Part shown: in pieces, positions 1-7,015 of the stretch
Position numbering within the stretch: the stretch's first letter is position 1
How the letters are laid out: every line of letters starts with the position of its first letter
NCBI GenBank assembly: GCA_964245495.1
Contig: CAXTNC010000131.1
Span: forward strand, 1-8,998
DNA: 8,998 bases
Reading direction: 5' to 3'
From: LMUY01 sp964245495
GTDB taxonomy: Bacteria; Pseudomonadota; Alphaproteobacteria; Acetobacterales; Acetobacteraceae
Notes under the pieces: model-generated
Database searches by the model: none
Told to the model about the DNA's origin: nothing
What the model saw: the letters and a program-made list of their open reading frames with translations, nothing else
Position numbers and translations under genes: made by a program

Positions 1-71
1 GATATGGGTGGGGCGGGCAGGTTTGCGGGGTGGAGCGGGTGGCGATGCGCTCCAAGCTTCAAACCCAATTG

Positions 72-897
72 GGTCTGGCGGAACGCCTTTAGTTTATGAT
101 TCACGCTGCTGGGCAGTGGAGCGCGGATCATGGCGTCGGTTTTCCTGGACGACGAGCAATAGGCGGTGATTGAGCCGTTGCTTCCCACCAATCAGCGGGG
201 TGCGCAGCGTGTGGATGACCGGCGGGTGATCAGCGGCATCGTCCATGTGCTGCGCAGCGGCTGCCGCTGGCAGGACACGCCCTTGGCCTACGGGCCGCCA
301 ACCACGGTGTGCAACCGCTTCCATCGCTGGTCGCAGCGCGGCCTCTGGCAAGGCATGTTCGCTGCCTTGGCCGAAGCCATGCCGGGCGGCATCCAGGCCA
401 TCGACAGCACCACGGCCAAGGCGCAACGCGCGGCGGCGGGCGGAAAAGCGGGGCCGAAAGCCAGGCCATCGGACGCTTGCGCGGCGGGCGCGGGACCAAG
501 ACCCATGCCGTAACCGACGGCCTTGGCCGCATCATCGCCTTTGCGCTGACGCCGGGCCAGCTAGGCGCCGTGCGCGCCGCGCTCGGCCTGCTGGGGCCGT
601 TGCCAGCCGCCGATCAATGCCTGGCGGATGGCGGCTATGACAGCGACGGCTTGCGGCAGTTCCTGCTCGAACGCGGCACCCTGCCGGTAATCCCAAACAA
701 CCGCACCCGCGAGCGTTGCCACCCGTCCGACCGTGCCGCCTACCGCGGACGCAACCTCATCAAGCGAGCCTTCTGCCGCCTGAAAGACTGGCGGCGGATT
801 GCCACGCGCTACCACAAACTCGCCGCAAACTTCGCCTCAGCCATCGCCATCGCGGCAATCATGACCTGGTGGGCCAAATGAGCCTGGAGCTTAGACT
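72..897 (+). mobile_element. Decayed IS5-family insertion sequence (ends approximate)
   Basis: The element is defined by the IS5-family transposase frames at 130-881. The right end is placed at about 897 because the neighbouring transposase remnant on the minus strand matches its family up to the Trp codon at 898-900 and then stops matching. The left end is uncertain. The only resemblance to the right end is GGGTCT at 71-76 against GAGTCT read inward from 899, so the terminal repeats are not established. I could not identify a target-site duplication. A length of roughly 0.8 kb would suit an IS427-like group. The 71 bases before it hold no recognisable gene, only a 12-bp palindrome (63-74) and a 7-bp inverted repeat (31-37 with 48-54). 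Confidence 0.5.
130..881 (+). pseudogene. IS5-family (IS427-like) transposase, two frames, inactivated
   Basis: This is a DDE transposase in two frames, orfA (frame of 130/166) and orfB (frame of 309, stop 879-881). OrfA starts at ATG 130 and reads MASVFLDDEQ, then an amber TAG at 160-162 where the family has Trp (DEQW-AVIEPLLP); the frame then continues through RSGCRWQD and the first catalytic Asp (IDST, 403-405). OrfB supplies QAIGRLRGGRGTK, the second Asp region (ADGGYDSD, 624-647) and the C-terminal Y(2)R(3)E(6)K signature. In that signature the Glu codon is AAG (Lys) at 762-764, giving YRGRNLIKRAFCRLK. The frames join by a -1 step, probably at AAAA 444-447. Translation could restart at GTG 166, but the missing catalytic Glu should still abolish transposition. 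Family assignment is firm; the claim that the copy is dead is an inference from these residues. Confidence 0.85.
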
Positions 898-903
898 CCA
901 GGC
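882..903. repeat. 8-bp inverted repeat at the IS right junction
   Basis: GCCTGGAG (882-889) pairs exactly with CTCCAGGC (896-903) across a 6-nt CTTAGA loop, immediately after the transposase stop codon. The right arm overlaps the codons for GIAW of the neighbouring transposase remnant, so the perfect symmetry straddles the presumed IS boundary. No T-run follows on either strand, so it is not a typical intrinsic terminator. It may be part of the IS terminal sequence or a product of insertion-site choice. Confidence 0.5.
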
Positions 904-1034
904 AATGCCGCCCCGCAGGACGCAGAAGATCGCGTTGACGATCCCTCGCATGTCCCACTTGCGCGGACAGCCGCAAGAGCACGATGCAGGCAGGAACGGA
1001 GACAAACCAGCCATTCCGCCTCGGTCACGTCACT
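898..1034 (-). pseudogene. Fragment of a second IS5-family transposase (N-terminus, frameshifted)
   Basis: Read on the minus strand from 1034, one frame gives SDVTEAEWLV, the usual N-terminal motif of IS5-family transposases (SD(L/V)T(D/E)AEW). The adjacent frame continues the same protein as SPFLP, PRKWDMRGIVNAIFCVLR and GGIAW, ending at the Trp codon 900-898. A one-base indel near 1000-1014 must separate the halves. After 898 the match stops and the other IS begins. No downstream catalytic domain is present, and the 90 bases left of the first IS do not resume this transposase, so this is not a simple clean insertion into an otherwise whole element. The start codon is not identifiable. Not functional. 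Confidence 0.75.
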
Positions 1035-1182
1035 TCCACAGCGCAGGCCCGCGCGGCCATGCTGCGCGCGGGTGGCCGGGTTCCACATGGGGCGCGGGCT
1101 TCCAGCAAGGCTTCGAACACCTGCCTGGAGTCACACCTTGCCCGGCCATCCAACCTCCATCGCAAACCGTTCCAGGTTTTTT
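1035..1182. other. Spacer between IS remnant and rnhA; no gene seen
   Basis: I see no protein family on either strand here. The stretch contains a separated inverted repeat (GGTGGCCGGG at 1071-1080 against CCCGGCCATC at 1141-1150, with one wobble pair) around 60 nt of ordinary sequence. It also contains a small GTTTT/AAAAC hairpin at 1176-1189 that overlaps the rnhA stop codon and is too weak and short to call a terminator. Confidence 0.5.
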
Positions 1183-1683
1183 CTAAAACGGCCTCTTGCA
1201 AACACCCTGCGTTTCCCTCTCGCGCGCCTGGGTCGCCAGCACGTCCGCACGCTCGTTCATCACGTCCCCGGCGTGGCCGCGGACCCATTTCCACTCGACC
1301 TGATGCGGCTTGGCGGCCGCCAGCAGGCGCTGCCACAGCGCCATGTTGGCCACCGGGTCCCCGGCCGCGTTGCGCCAGTTGCGGCGCACCCAGCCGGTGT
1401 GCCAGCGGGTGATGCCGTTGCGGACGTACTCACTGTCCGTGTGCAGCACCACCCGGCATGGCCGGGTCAGGGTTTCCAGCGCGGCGGCGGCGGCGATCAG
1501 CTCCATGCGGTTGTTGGTCGTGGCGGCGTCCGCCCCCGTCAGCTCCCGCTCGGCGCCGCCGAAGCGCAGGATGGCGGCCCAGCCACCCGGGCCGGGGTTG
1601 GGCTTGCAGCCGCCATCGGTCCAGATCTCCACGAAGCCGGCATGGTCCGAAGTCTCATGCGGGCGTGCGGGGTCAGAGTCCAT
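1183..1683 (-). CDS. rnhA: Ribonuclease HI
   Basis: This 166-aa protein is an RNase H1 that cleaves the RNA strand of RNA-DNA hybrids in the cytoplasm, removing R-loops and primer remnants with Mg2+/Mn2+. All catalytic residues are visible: Asp23 in TDGGCKPNPGPGGW, Glu61 in NNRMEL, Asp83 in HTDSEYV, His137 in VRGHAGD and Asp147 in NERAD. The basic segment WHTGWVRRNWRN is the substrate-binding protrusion of the E. coli-type enzyme. Length is close to the usual 150-160 aa, with a short divergent tail after NERADVLA. ATG at 1683 lies inside the end of thrB, an 11-bp overlap that implies translational coupling. Only a weak GGAC is seen upstream, in line with that. It is the last gene of the ispH-thrB-rnhA block, and no strong terminator follows. 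Confidence 0.96.
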   Translation of the reverse strand: MDSDPARPHETSDHAGFVEIWTDGGCKPNPGPGGWAAILRFGGAERELTGADAATTNNRMELIAAAAALETLTRPCRVVLHTDSEYVRNGITRWHTGWVRRNWRNAAGDPVANMALWQRLLAAAKPHQVEWKWVRGHAGDVMNERADVLATQARERETQGVCKRPF

Positions 1684-2632
1684 AGGCGTGTTCGTCCGTG
1701 GCGAGCAGGTGGAAGCGGAGCCGGCCGAGGTACTCCAGCGGGTCCTTGCGCGTCACCAGCGCACCCGGCGGCGTGTTGACCCAGTCGTACAGCCGGGTCA
1801 GCAGGAAGCGGATCGCCGCACCCTGGCACAGCACGGGCAGGGCGGCCCGCTCGGCGGCCAGCAGCGGGCGGCGGGCGGCGTAGGCGCGCAGCATGGCCCG
1901 GGCCTTGGTGACGTTGAATGACAGGTCCGGCTCGAAGCACCAGGCGTTGAGGCAGATCGCGAGGTCGTAGGCGAGCAGGTCGGTGGCGGCGAAGTAGAAG
2001 TCGATCAGCCCGGACAGCCGCCCGTCCAGGAAGAACACGTTGTCCGGGAACAGGTCGGCGTGGATGTGGCCGTGGGGCAGGCCGGAGGGCCAGCGGGCCA
2101 GGATGCGGGCCAGCGCCGCCGTCAGCACGGCGCCCAGGCCCGGCTGCACCTCGTCGGCGCGGGGCAGGCAGCGGTCGAGCAGCGGTTGCCAGCCAGCCGG
2201 GCCGAGGGCGTTCGGGCGCTCGGCCGGATAGTCCATGCCGGCCACGTGCAGGCCGGCGAGGGCCGTGCCGACGGGCGCGCAATGGGCCTGGCGCACCCGG
2301 CGCGGCCACACGCCGGGCAGGAAGGTGGTGATGCAGGCCGCCCGCCCGGCCAGGCGGCGCAGCGCCGCGCCGTCCCGGGCGCGCACGGGCTGCGGGCAGG
2401 TGATGCCATGGGTGGCCAGGTGCTCCATGAGGCCGAGGAACCAGGGCAGCTCCGCCGGGTCCACGCGCTTCTCGTAGAGGGTGAGGATGTAGTCGCCAGC
2501 GGTGGTGCGGAGCGAGAAGTTGCTGTTCTCCACCCCCTCGGCGATGCCGCGGAACGCCACGACCGTGCCGATGGCGTACTCCGCGACGTAGGCGGCGACG
2601 GCTTCGTCGGTGACTTCGGTGTAGACGGCCAT
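1673..2632 (-). CDS. thrB: Homoserine kinase, APH/choline-kinase-fold type
   Basis: This 319-aa protein phosphorylates L-homoserine to O-phosphohomoserine in threonine synthesis. It belongs to the aminoglycoside-phosphotransferase-like homoserine kinases of alphaproteobacteria and pseudomonads, not the GHMP-type ThrB of E. coli. The N-terminal nucleotide region has GIAEGVENSNF (about residues 29-39) followed by the strand YILTLYEKR. The catalytic Brenner-type loop is HIHADLFPDN with Asp193 and Asn198. The metal-binding segment is LIDFYFAATDLLAYDLA (Asp211). Length matches the family. The start at ATG 2632 gives the conserved MAVYTEV N-terminus; no clear Shine-Dalgarno precedes it. ispH ends 72 bp upstream, with a palindromic repeat between. 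The 3' end overlaps rnhA. The ispH-thrB-rnhA order is a familiar alphaproteobacterial arrangement and supports the assignment over a generic APH kinase. Confidence 0.93.
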   Translation of the reverse strand: MAVYTEVTDEAVAAYVAEYAIGTVVAFRGIAEGVENSNFSLRTTAGDYILTLYEKRVDPAELPWFLGLMEHLATHGITCPQPVRARDGAALRRLAGRAACITTFLPGVWPRRVRQAHCAPVGTALAGLHVAGMDYPAERPNALGPAGWQPLLDRCLPRADEVQPGLGAVLTAALARILARWPSGLPHGHIHADLFPDNVFFLDGRLSGLIDFYFAATDLLAYDLAICLNAWCFEPDLSFNVTKARAMLRAYAARRPLLAAERAALPVLCQGAAIRFLLTRLYDWVNTPPGALVTRKDPLEYLGRLRFHLLATDEHAYGL

Positions 2633-2656
2633 GGGCTATGCCGTGCGTGTTGCAGT

Positions 2657-2689
2657 CCTCACCCCGCCCTCTCCCGCAAGGGGAGAGGG
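2657..2689. repeat. Intergenic palindromic repeat (CCCTCTCCC/GGGAGAGGG)
   Basis: A perfect 9-bp stem, CCCTCTCCC (2667-2675) with GGGAGAGGG (2681-2689), encloses the loop GCAAG and is preceded by CCTCACCCCG. This resembles a short repeat found in the intergenic DNA of many GC-rich proteobacteria, often seen as spurious SPCGRGRGE-like translations. It fills most of the 72-bp ispH-thrB gap. In the transcript it would form a stable hairpin that could attenuate or protect thrB-rnhA mRNA, but no T-run follows it in the direction of transcription, so it is not a canonical terminator. Confidence 0.75.
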
Positions 2690-2704
2690 AAAAGCGAAGG
2701 AGCG

Positions 2705-3658
2705 TCAAGACAGGGGGGCGGGCAGCTTGAAGATCACGTCTTCCTCCGTCACCCGGCGCTCCTCGATGTTGAGGGTGTAGCGCTCGGCCAGGTGGGTGAT
2801 CATCTCCTGCACCAGCAGCTCGGGCGCCGACGCGCCGGCGGTCAGCCCCAGGGTCTGCACGCCGTTCATCAGCGTCCAGTCCAGGTCCCGCGCACGGGGG
2901 ACCAGCACGGCGCGCTTGGCCCCGGCGCGCTCCGCCACCTCGCGCAGCCGCTGCGAGTTGGAGGAGTTCGGGCTGCCGATCACGATCACCAGGTCGCAAT
3001 CCGGCGCCACCGCCTTGACGGCGGCCTGGCGGTTGGTGGTGGCGTAGCAGATGTCCTCCCGCTTCGGCCCTTCGATGGCGGGGAAGCGGGTGCGCAGCAC
3101 GTTGACGATCTCCGCCGTGTCATCGACGGAGAGCGTGGTCTGGGTGATGAAGGCGAGCGGGCCGGGGGCGGGCTGCACGGCCGCCGCCTCGTCCGCGTCC
3201 TGCACCAGGGTCACGGCGCCGGGCGGCAGCTGGCCCATGGTGCCGACCACCTCCGGGTGCCCGGCGTGGCCGATCATCAGGATGTGGCGCTGGCCCGGCC
3301 CGCCTTCGGCGAAGTGCCGCTCGGCTTCCCGGTGCACCTTGCTCACCAGGGGGCAGGTGGCGTCGTAGTAATGCAGATGGCGGCGCTCGGCTTCCAGCGG
3401 CACCGCCTTGGGCACGCCGTGGGCGGAGAACACGACGTGCGCGTCCGCCGGCACCTCGTCCAGCTCCTCGACGAACACGGCGCCCTGGGCTTCCAGCGCC
3501 TCGACCACCGTGCGGTTGTGGACGATCTCATGGCGGACGTAGACGGGCGCGCCGAACTGGCGGATCGCTTCCTCCACCACGCGGATGGCGCGGTCCACGC
3601 CGGCGCAGAAGCCGCGCGGGCCGGACAGCAGGATGCGGAGCGGTGTTGTCTGGTCCAT
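2705..3658 (-). CDS. ispH: 4-hydroxy-3-methylbut-2-enyl diphosphate reductase
   Basis: This 317-aa cytoplasmic iron-sulfur enzyme carries out the last MEP-pathway step, reducing HMBPP to isopentenyl and dimethylallyl diphosphate. The three cluster-ligating cysteines are Cys18 (GPRGFCAGVDRAI), Cys102 (YDATCPLVSKVH) and Cys204 (EDICYATTNRQ). Diphosphate-binding and proton-relay motifs are also present: VRHEIVHN (His47), FSAHGVPK (His80), IGHAGHPEVVGTMGQ (His131, Glu136), TQTTLSVDD, GSPNSSNS and TAGASAPE. The ATG at 3658 gives the family N-terminus a few residues before the first motif; the open frame runs further upstream, but that part has no family similarity. The 127-bp gap to the divergent lipoprotein gene must hold its promoter; I found no convincing -35/-10 pair there. 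Likely heads the thrB-rnhA transcript. Confidence 0.97.
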   Translation of the reverse strand: MDQTTPLRILLSGPRGFCAGVDRAIRVVEEAIRQFGAPVYVRHEIVHNRTVVEALEAQGAVFVEELDEVPADAHVVFSAHGVPKAVPLEAERRHLHYYDATCPLVSKVHREAERHFAEGGPGQRHILMIGHAGHPEVVGTMGQLPPGAVTLVQDADEAAAVQPAPGPLAFITQTTLSVDDTAEIVNVLRTRFPAIEGPKREDICYATTNRQAAVKAVAPDCDLVIVIGSPNSSNSQRLREVAERAGAKRAVLVPRARDLDWTLMNGVQTLGLTAGASAPELLVQEMITHLAERYTLNIEERRVTEEDVIFKLPAPLS

Positions 3659-3785
3659 GTTGTCCGTGGGATGTGCGGCGCGCAGTATGGCGTCCCGCCC
3701 GTCCTGCCACAACCCGGAGTGCGCCGAGCCGCGCTCGCCTGCCTCGAAGCTCCCGTCCGCCCGGAGCGCCCAAGCGGAGTTGCCG

Positions 3786-4349
3786 ATGCCGTCGTCCATG
3801 CCTGCCCGTGCCTTTCCGTCTGGCGCGACCCGTGCGCTGCCCCTGATGCTGGCCGTCCTGGCCAGCGTGTCGGCCTGCGCCCAGCCGGATCTGCCGGCCT
3901 TCGCCCCGGTCTGCCCGCAGACCGCCATCCGCCCGGACGCCGGGGACCTGAGCCAGTACCGCGGCCCCGGGGCCGACCTGACTGATCTGGTGGTGGACGG
4001 CCGAATCACAGGCCTGTCCGGCAAATGTTCCCTGGACGACCGCACCCACCTGCGCACCCAGATATCGGTCAACATGGAGCTGACGCGCGGGCCGGCCGCC
4101 AAGAAGCCTGCGGCGTCCGTGACCTACTTCGTCGCCGTCGCCAAGGGCAGCATGATCCTGGACAAGAAGGACTATCCCGTGTCCGTGACCTTCCCTCCCA
4201 ACTCGGACAAGCTCCGGCTGACCGGCGACCGGGTGGACCTGGTGCTGCCGGTGGACGAGCACCTGACCGGGGCGGCCTACAGCATCCTGGTCGGCTACCA
4301 GCTGACCCCGCAGCAGCTGGCGCTCAACCGCCGCCGGGGGCCGCGGTGA
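3786..4349 (+). CDS. Uncharacterised lipoprotein coupled to dppA
   Basis: This 187-aa protein is of unknown function. After a short basic N-terminus it has a hydrophobic segment (LPLMLAVLASVSAC) ending in a lipobox V-S-A-C with the lipidated Cys at about residue 31, so it is probably exported and anchored to a membrane. The mature part has one Cys pair (PVCPQT and GKCSLDD) and mostly beta-type character (VTYFVAVAKGSMILD, YPVSVTFPP, RVDLVLPV), with no enzyme motif I recognise. ATG 3786 is chosen because GCGGAG (3774-3779) lies 6 bp upstream and the lipoprotein signal follows at normal distance; an in-frame ATG at 3798 is the alternative. Its stop TGA overlaps the dppA GTG start (GTGA, 4346-4349), which suggests co-transcription and coupled translation with the dipeptide transporter. 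Whether it contributes to peptide uptake is unknown. Confidence 0.8.
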   Translation: MPSSMPARAFPSGATRALPLMLAVLASVSACAQPDLPAFAPVCPQTAIRPDAGDLSQYRGPGADLTDLVVDGRITGLSGKCSLDDRTHLRTQISVNMELTRGPAAKKPAASVTYFVAVAKGSMILDKKDYPVSVTFPPNSDKLRLTGDRVDLVLPVDEHLTGAAYSILVGYQLTPQQLALNRRRGPR

Positions 4350-5941
4350 GGGCCGGGACCCTGCGCCGCGTCCTGCTGGCCGGCGCGGCGGCGCTGCTGG
4401 CCGGCGGCGTGCACGCCAAGACGCTGGTCTACTGCTCGGAGGGTTCGCCGGAGAACTTCAACCCGATGATCAACACCACCGGCACCACCTTCGACGCCAC
4501 CCGGCCGGTCTACGACCGGCTGGTCGAGTTCAAGCCCGGCACCACGGAGCTGCAGCCGGCCCTGGCCGAGAGCTGGGACATCTCGCCGGACGGCAAGGCC
4601 GTCACCTTCCACCTGCGCCACGGGGTGCGCTGGCACAGCAACGCCGGGTTCAAGCCCGGCCGGGACTTCGACGCCGACGACGTGCTGTTCTCCTTCAACC
4701 GCCAGGGCCGGGAAGACAGCCCGTTCCACAAGGTGTCGGGCGGCAGCTACGACTACTACGGCGACATGGGCTTTCCCACGCTGATCACCGGCCTGGAGGC
4801 GCCCGACCCCTACACCGTGAGGTTCACCCTGAGCGAGCCGCAGGCGCCGTTCCTGGCCGACCTCGCCATGGACTTCGCCAGCATCCAGTCCGCCGAGTAC
4901 GCCGACGCCTCCATGAAGGCCGGCAAGCCGGAGCAGATCGACCAGGCGCCGGTCGGCACGGGGCCGTTCAGCTTCGTGGCCTACCAGCGCGACGCCACCA
5001 TCCGCTACCGCCGGTTCGACGGCTATTGGGGGCCGAAGGCCAAGCTGGACGCGCTGGTGTTCTCCATCAACAAGGACCCGGCGGTGCGCCTGGCCAAGCT
5101 GCGCGCGGGGGAGTGCCAGATGATGGCCTATCCCTCGCCCGCCGACCTGCCGGGCATCCAGGCCGACCCGCGCCTCGCCCTGCAGCAGCTGCCGGGGCTG
5201 AACATTGGCTTCCTGGCCTTCAACGCCGCCAGGAAGCCGTTCGACGACAAGCGGGTGCGCCAGGCGCTGAGCATGGCCATCGACAAGGAGGCCATCCTGC
5301 GCGCGGTCTACGGGGGCGCCGGCGAGCCGGCGAAGAACCTCCTGCCGCCCACCATGTGGTCCTACGACGATGCGGTGCAGGACTACCCGCATGACCCAGC
5401 GGCCGCGAAGGCGCTGCTGGCCGGGGCCGGCTACCCCGACGGGTTCGACACCGACCTGTGGGCGATGCCGGTGCAGCGCCCGTACAACCCGGACGCCCGC
5501 CGGGTCGCCGAGCTGATGCAGGCGGACCTGGCGAAGGTCGGCGTGCGCGCCCGCATCGTCAGCTACGAGTGGGGCGAGTACCGCAAGCGCCTGCAAGCCG
5601 GCGAGGCGCCGATGGCCGAGATGGGCTGGACCGGCGACAACGGCGACCCGGACAACTTCTTCACCCCCAACGCCAGCTGCGCGGCGGCGCGGGTGGGCGG
5701 CGGCAGCGTGTCCAAATGGTGCAACAAGGCGTTCGACGCGCTGATCCAGCAGGCCGCCAGGCTGCCGGACCAGGCCGCGCGCGCCACCCTGTACGAGCAG
5801 GCCCAGGTCCTGATGCATGACGAGGCGCCGTTCTTCCTCATCGCGCATTCCATCACCTTCCAGCCGCTGCGGCGCGAGGTGACCGGCTTCGTCATGAGCC
5901 CGCTCGGCGTCCATTCCTTCGGCCAAGTGGACATGCAGTAG
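4346..5941 (+). CDS. dppA: Dipeptide ABC transporter, periplasmic binding protein
   Basis: This 531-aa family-5 solute-binding protein is close to E. coli DppA (535 aa) along its whole length. It captures di- and tripeptides in the periplasm for DppBCDF; E. coli DppA also binds haem and delta-aminolaevulinate. The Sec signal peptide is residues 1-24 (AGGVHA cut before KTLVYC). Conserved parts include LVYCSEGSPENFNP, FHLRHGVRWH, FLADLAMDFASI, IGFLAFN, AMPVQRPYNPDARR (around Arg378) and GWTGDNGDPDNFF (Asp431-Asp436 region, which contacts the peptide amino terminus in E. coli DppA). Four cysteines (30, 257, 445, 459) match the two-disulfide pattern of the E. coli protein. GTG 4346 is chosen because it gives a proper signal peptide; the frame is open further upstream but there it overlaps the lipoprotein gene. 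dppB follows 4 bp after the stop. Confidence 0.95.
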   Translation: MRAGTLRRVLLAGAAALLAGGVHAKTLVYCSEGSPENFNPMINTTGTTFDATRPVYDRLVEFKPGTTELQPALAESWDISPDGKAVTFHLRHGVRWHSNAGFKPGRDFDADDVLFSFNRQGREDSPFHKVSGGSYDYYGDMGFPTLITGLEAPDPYTVRFTLSEPQAPFLADLAMDFASIQSAEYADASMKAGKPEQIDQAPVGTGPFSFVAYQRDATIRYRRFDGYWGPKAKLDALVFSINKDPAVRLAKLRAGECQMMAYPSPADLPGIQADPRLALQQLPGLNIGFLAFNAARKPFDDKRVRQALSMAIDKEAILRAVYGGAGEPAKNLLPPTMWSYDDAVQDYPHDPAAAKALLAGAGYPDGFDTDLWAMPVQRPYNPDARRVAELMQADLAKVGVRARIVSYEWGEYRKRLQAGEAPMAEMGWTGDNGDPDNFFTPNASCAAARVGGGSVSKWCNKAFDALIQQAARLPDQAARATLYEQAQVLMHDEAPFFLIAHSITFQPLRREVTGFVMSPLGVHSFGQVDMQ

Positions 5942-5945
5942 CGCC

Positions 5946-6953
5946 TTGCTGCGATTGCTGTCCCGCCGCCTGGCGCTGACCGTCCCCACGCTGGTGGGCG
6001 TCTCGCTGCTCGGCTTCCTGCTGGTGCACGCCGTGCCGGGCGACCCGGTGGAGGTCCGCACCGGGGAGCGCGGCATCTCGCCCGAGCGGCTGGCCTATTT
6101 CCGCCACGAGCTGGGGCTGGACCAGCCGCTGTGGCGGCAGTTCCTGCACTACGAGGCGCAGCTGCTGCATGGCGACCTGGGCCGCTCGCTGGTGACGCAG
6201 GAGAGCGTGTGGACCGAGTTCACCACCTTCTTCCCCGCCACGGTGGAGCTGGGCGCCTGCGCCCTGGCCTTCGCGGTGCTGCTGGGGCTGCCGCTGGGCG
6301 TGGTGGCCGCGGTGCGCCGGGGCACGCCGCTGGACTACGGGCTGATCGGCCTTTCCGTCACCGGCGCGTCCATGCCGATCTTCTGGCTGGGCCTCATGGC
6401 CATCCTGGTGTTCTCCGTGAGCTTGGGCTGGACGCCGGTGTCGGGCCGCATCGACGAGCTGTACTACGTGCAGCCGGTGACCGGCTTCCTGCTGATCGAC
6501 AGCTTGCTCGACCAAGACAATCCCGGCGCGTTCGGCTCCGCGGTGCGCCACCTGATCCTGCCCACGGTCGTGCTCGGCACCATCCCGCTGGCCACGGTCG
6601 CGCGCATCACCCGCTCCGCCATGCTGGAGGTGCTGGGCGAGGACTACGTGCGCACGGCCCGGGCGAAGGGCCTCTCGCCGGCCCGCGTGGTGGTGGTGCA
6701 CGCGCTGCGCAACGCGCTGATCCCTGTCGTCACGGTGCTGGGCTTGCAGGTCGGCGCCTTGCTCGGGGGCGCGATCCTGACCGAGACGGTGTTCGCCTGG
6801 CCGGGCATCGGCCATTGGCTGGTGGATAGCGTGCAGCGCCGCGACTACAACGTGCTGCAAGGCGGCACGCTGCTGATCGCGGCGCTGGTGATGGCGGTGA
6901 ACCTGGGCGTGGACGTGCTGTACGGCGTGCTGAACCCGCGGTTGCGGCGGTGA
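5946..6953 (+). CDS. dppB: Dipeptide ABC transporter permease DppB
   Basis: This 335-aa inner-membrane permease is homologous to E. coli DppB (339 aa) end to end. It forms half of the peptide channel with DppC. It starts with a hydrophobic helix (VPTLVGVSLLGFLLVHAVPGDPV), then the periplasmic GERGISPERL segment. Further helices include LELGACALAFAVLLG-like and MPIFWLGLMAILVF stretches. The cytoplasmic EAA-type loop that docks on the ATPases is GEDYVRTARAKGLSPARV (residues about 231-248), followed by HALRNALIPVVTVLGLQVG, and the C-terminal part has TETVFAWPGIG. The start is TTG at 5946, which gives the family N-terminus (LLSRRL); no strong ribosome site is seen, so translation is probably coupled to dppA. 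In a typical dpp operon dppC follows directly; here a 399-bp cassette intervenes. Confidence 0.95.
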   Translation: MLRLLSRRLALTVPTLVGVSLLGFLLVHAVPGDPVEVRTGERGISPERLAYFRHELGLDQPLWRQFLHYEAQLLHGDLGRSLVTQESVWTEFTTFFPATVELGACALAFAVLLGLPLGVVAAVRRGTPLDYGLIGLSVTGASMPIFWLGLMAILVFSVSLGWTPVSGRIDELYYVQPVTGFLLIDSLLDQDNPGAFGSAVRHLILPTVVLGTIPLATVARITRSAMLEVLGEDYVRTARAKGLSPARVVVVHALRNALIPVVTVLGLQVGALLGGAILTETVFAWPGIGHWLVDSVQRRDYNVLQGGTLLIAALVMAVNLGVDVLYGVLNPRLRR

Positions 6954-6964
6954 TGTGGAAGCTT

Positions 6965-6998
6965 GTCATGGCCGGACTTGATCCGGCCATCCACGCGA
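6965..6998 (+). repeat. REP-like palindrome, left copy
   Basis: ATGGCCGGA (6968-6976) pairs perfectly with TCCGGCCAT (6982-6990) around the loop CTTGA. With its flanks GTC and CCACGCGA, this is a 34-nt unit of the type common between alphaproteobacterial genes (spurious translation GLDPAIHA). An inverted copy lies at 7276-7363. The shared blocks are GTCATGGCCGG (11 nt) and a 21-nt block from TTGA to CACGCGA with a single T/C difference. Confidence 0.85.
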
Positions 6999-7015
6999 GG
7001 GCTGCGCCTCAGAGT

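Noticed and set aside
63..74. 12-bp perfect palindrome ACCCAATTGGGT as an operator or IS end
   Set aside because: No matching copy at the right IS end and no adjacent gene to regulate; may be chance.
882..903. Intrinsic terminator after the transposase
   Set aside because: The stem is good, but no T-run follows on either strand and one arm lies in the neighbouring remnant's coding sequence.
3659..3785. Sigma-70 promoter in the divergent gap (TTGTCC at 3660 with TATGGC at 3686)
   Set aside because: The spacer is 20 bp and the boxes are poor; a promoter must exist nearby but this pair is not convincing.
2060..3985. Long plus-strand open frame (641 codons) opposite ispH and thrB
   Set aside because: Antisense to two enzymes with complete catalytic motifs; low-complexity composition, no recognisable domain.
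4295..6076. Very long open frame (593 codons) on the minus strand across dppA
   Set aside because: Antisense shadow of a firmly identified gene in GC-rich DNA; its translation has no family motifs and is rich in Arg, Gly, Val and His.
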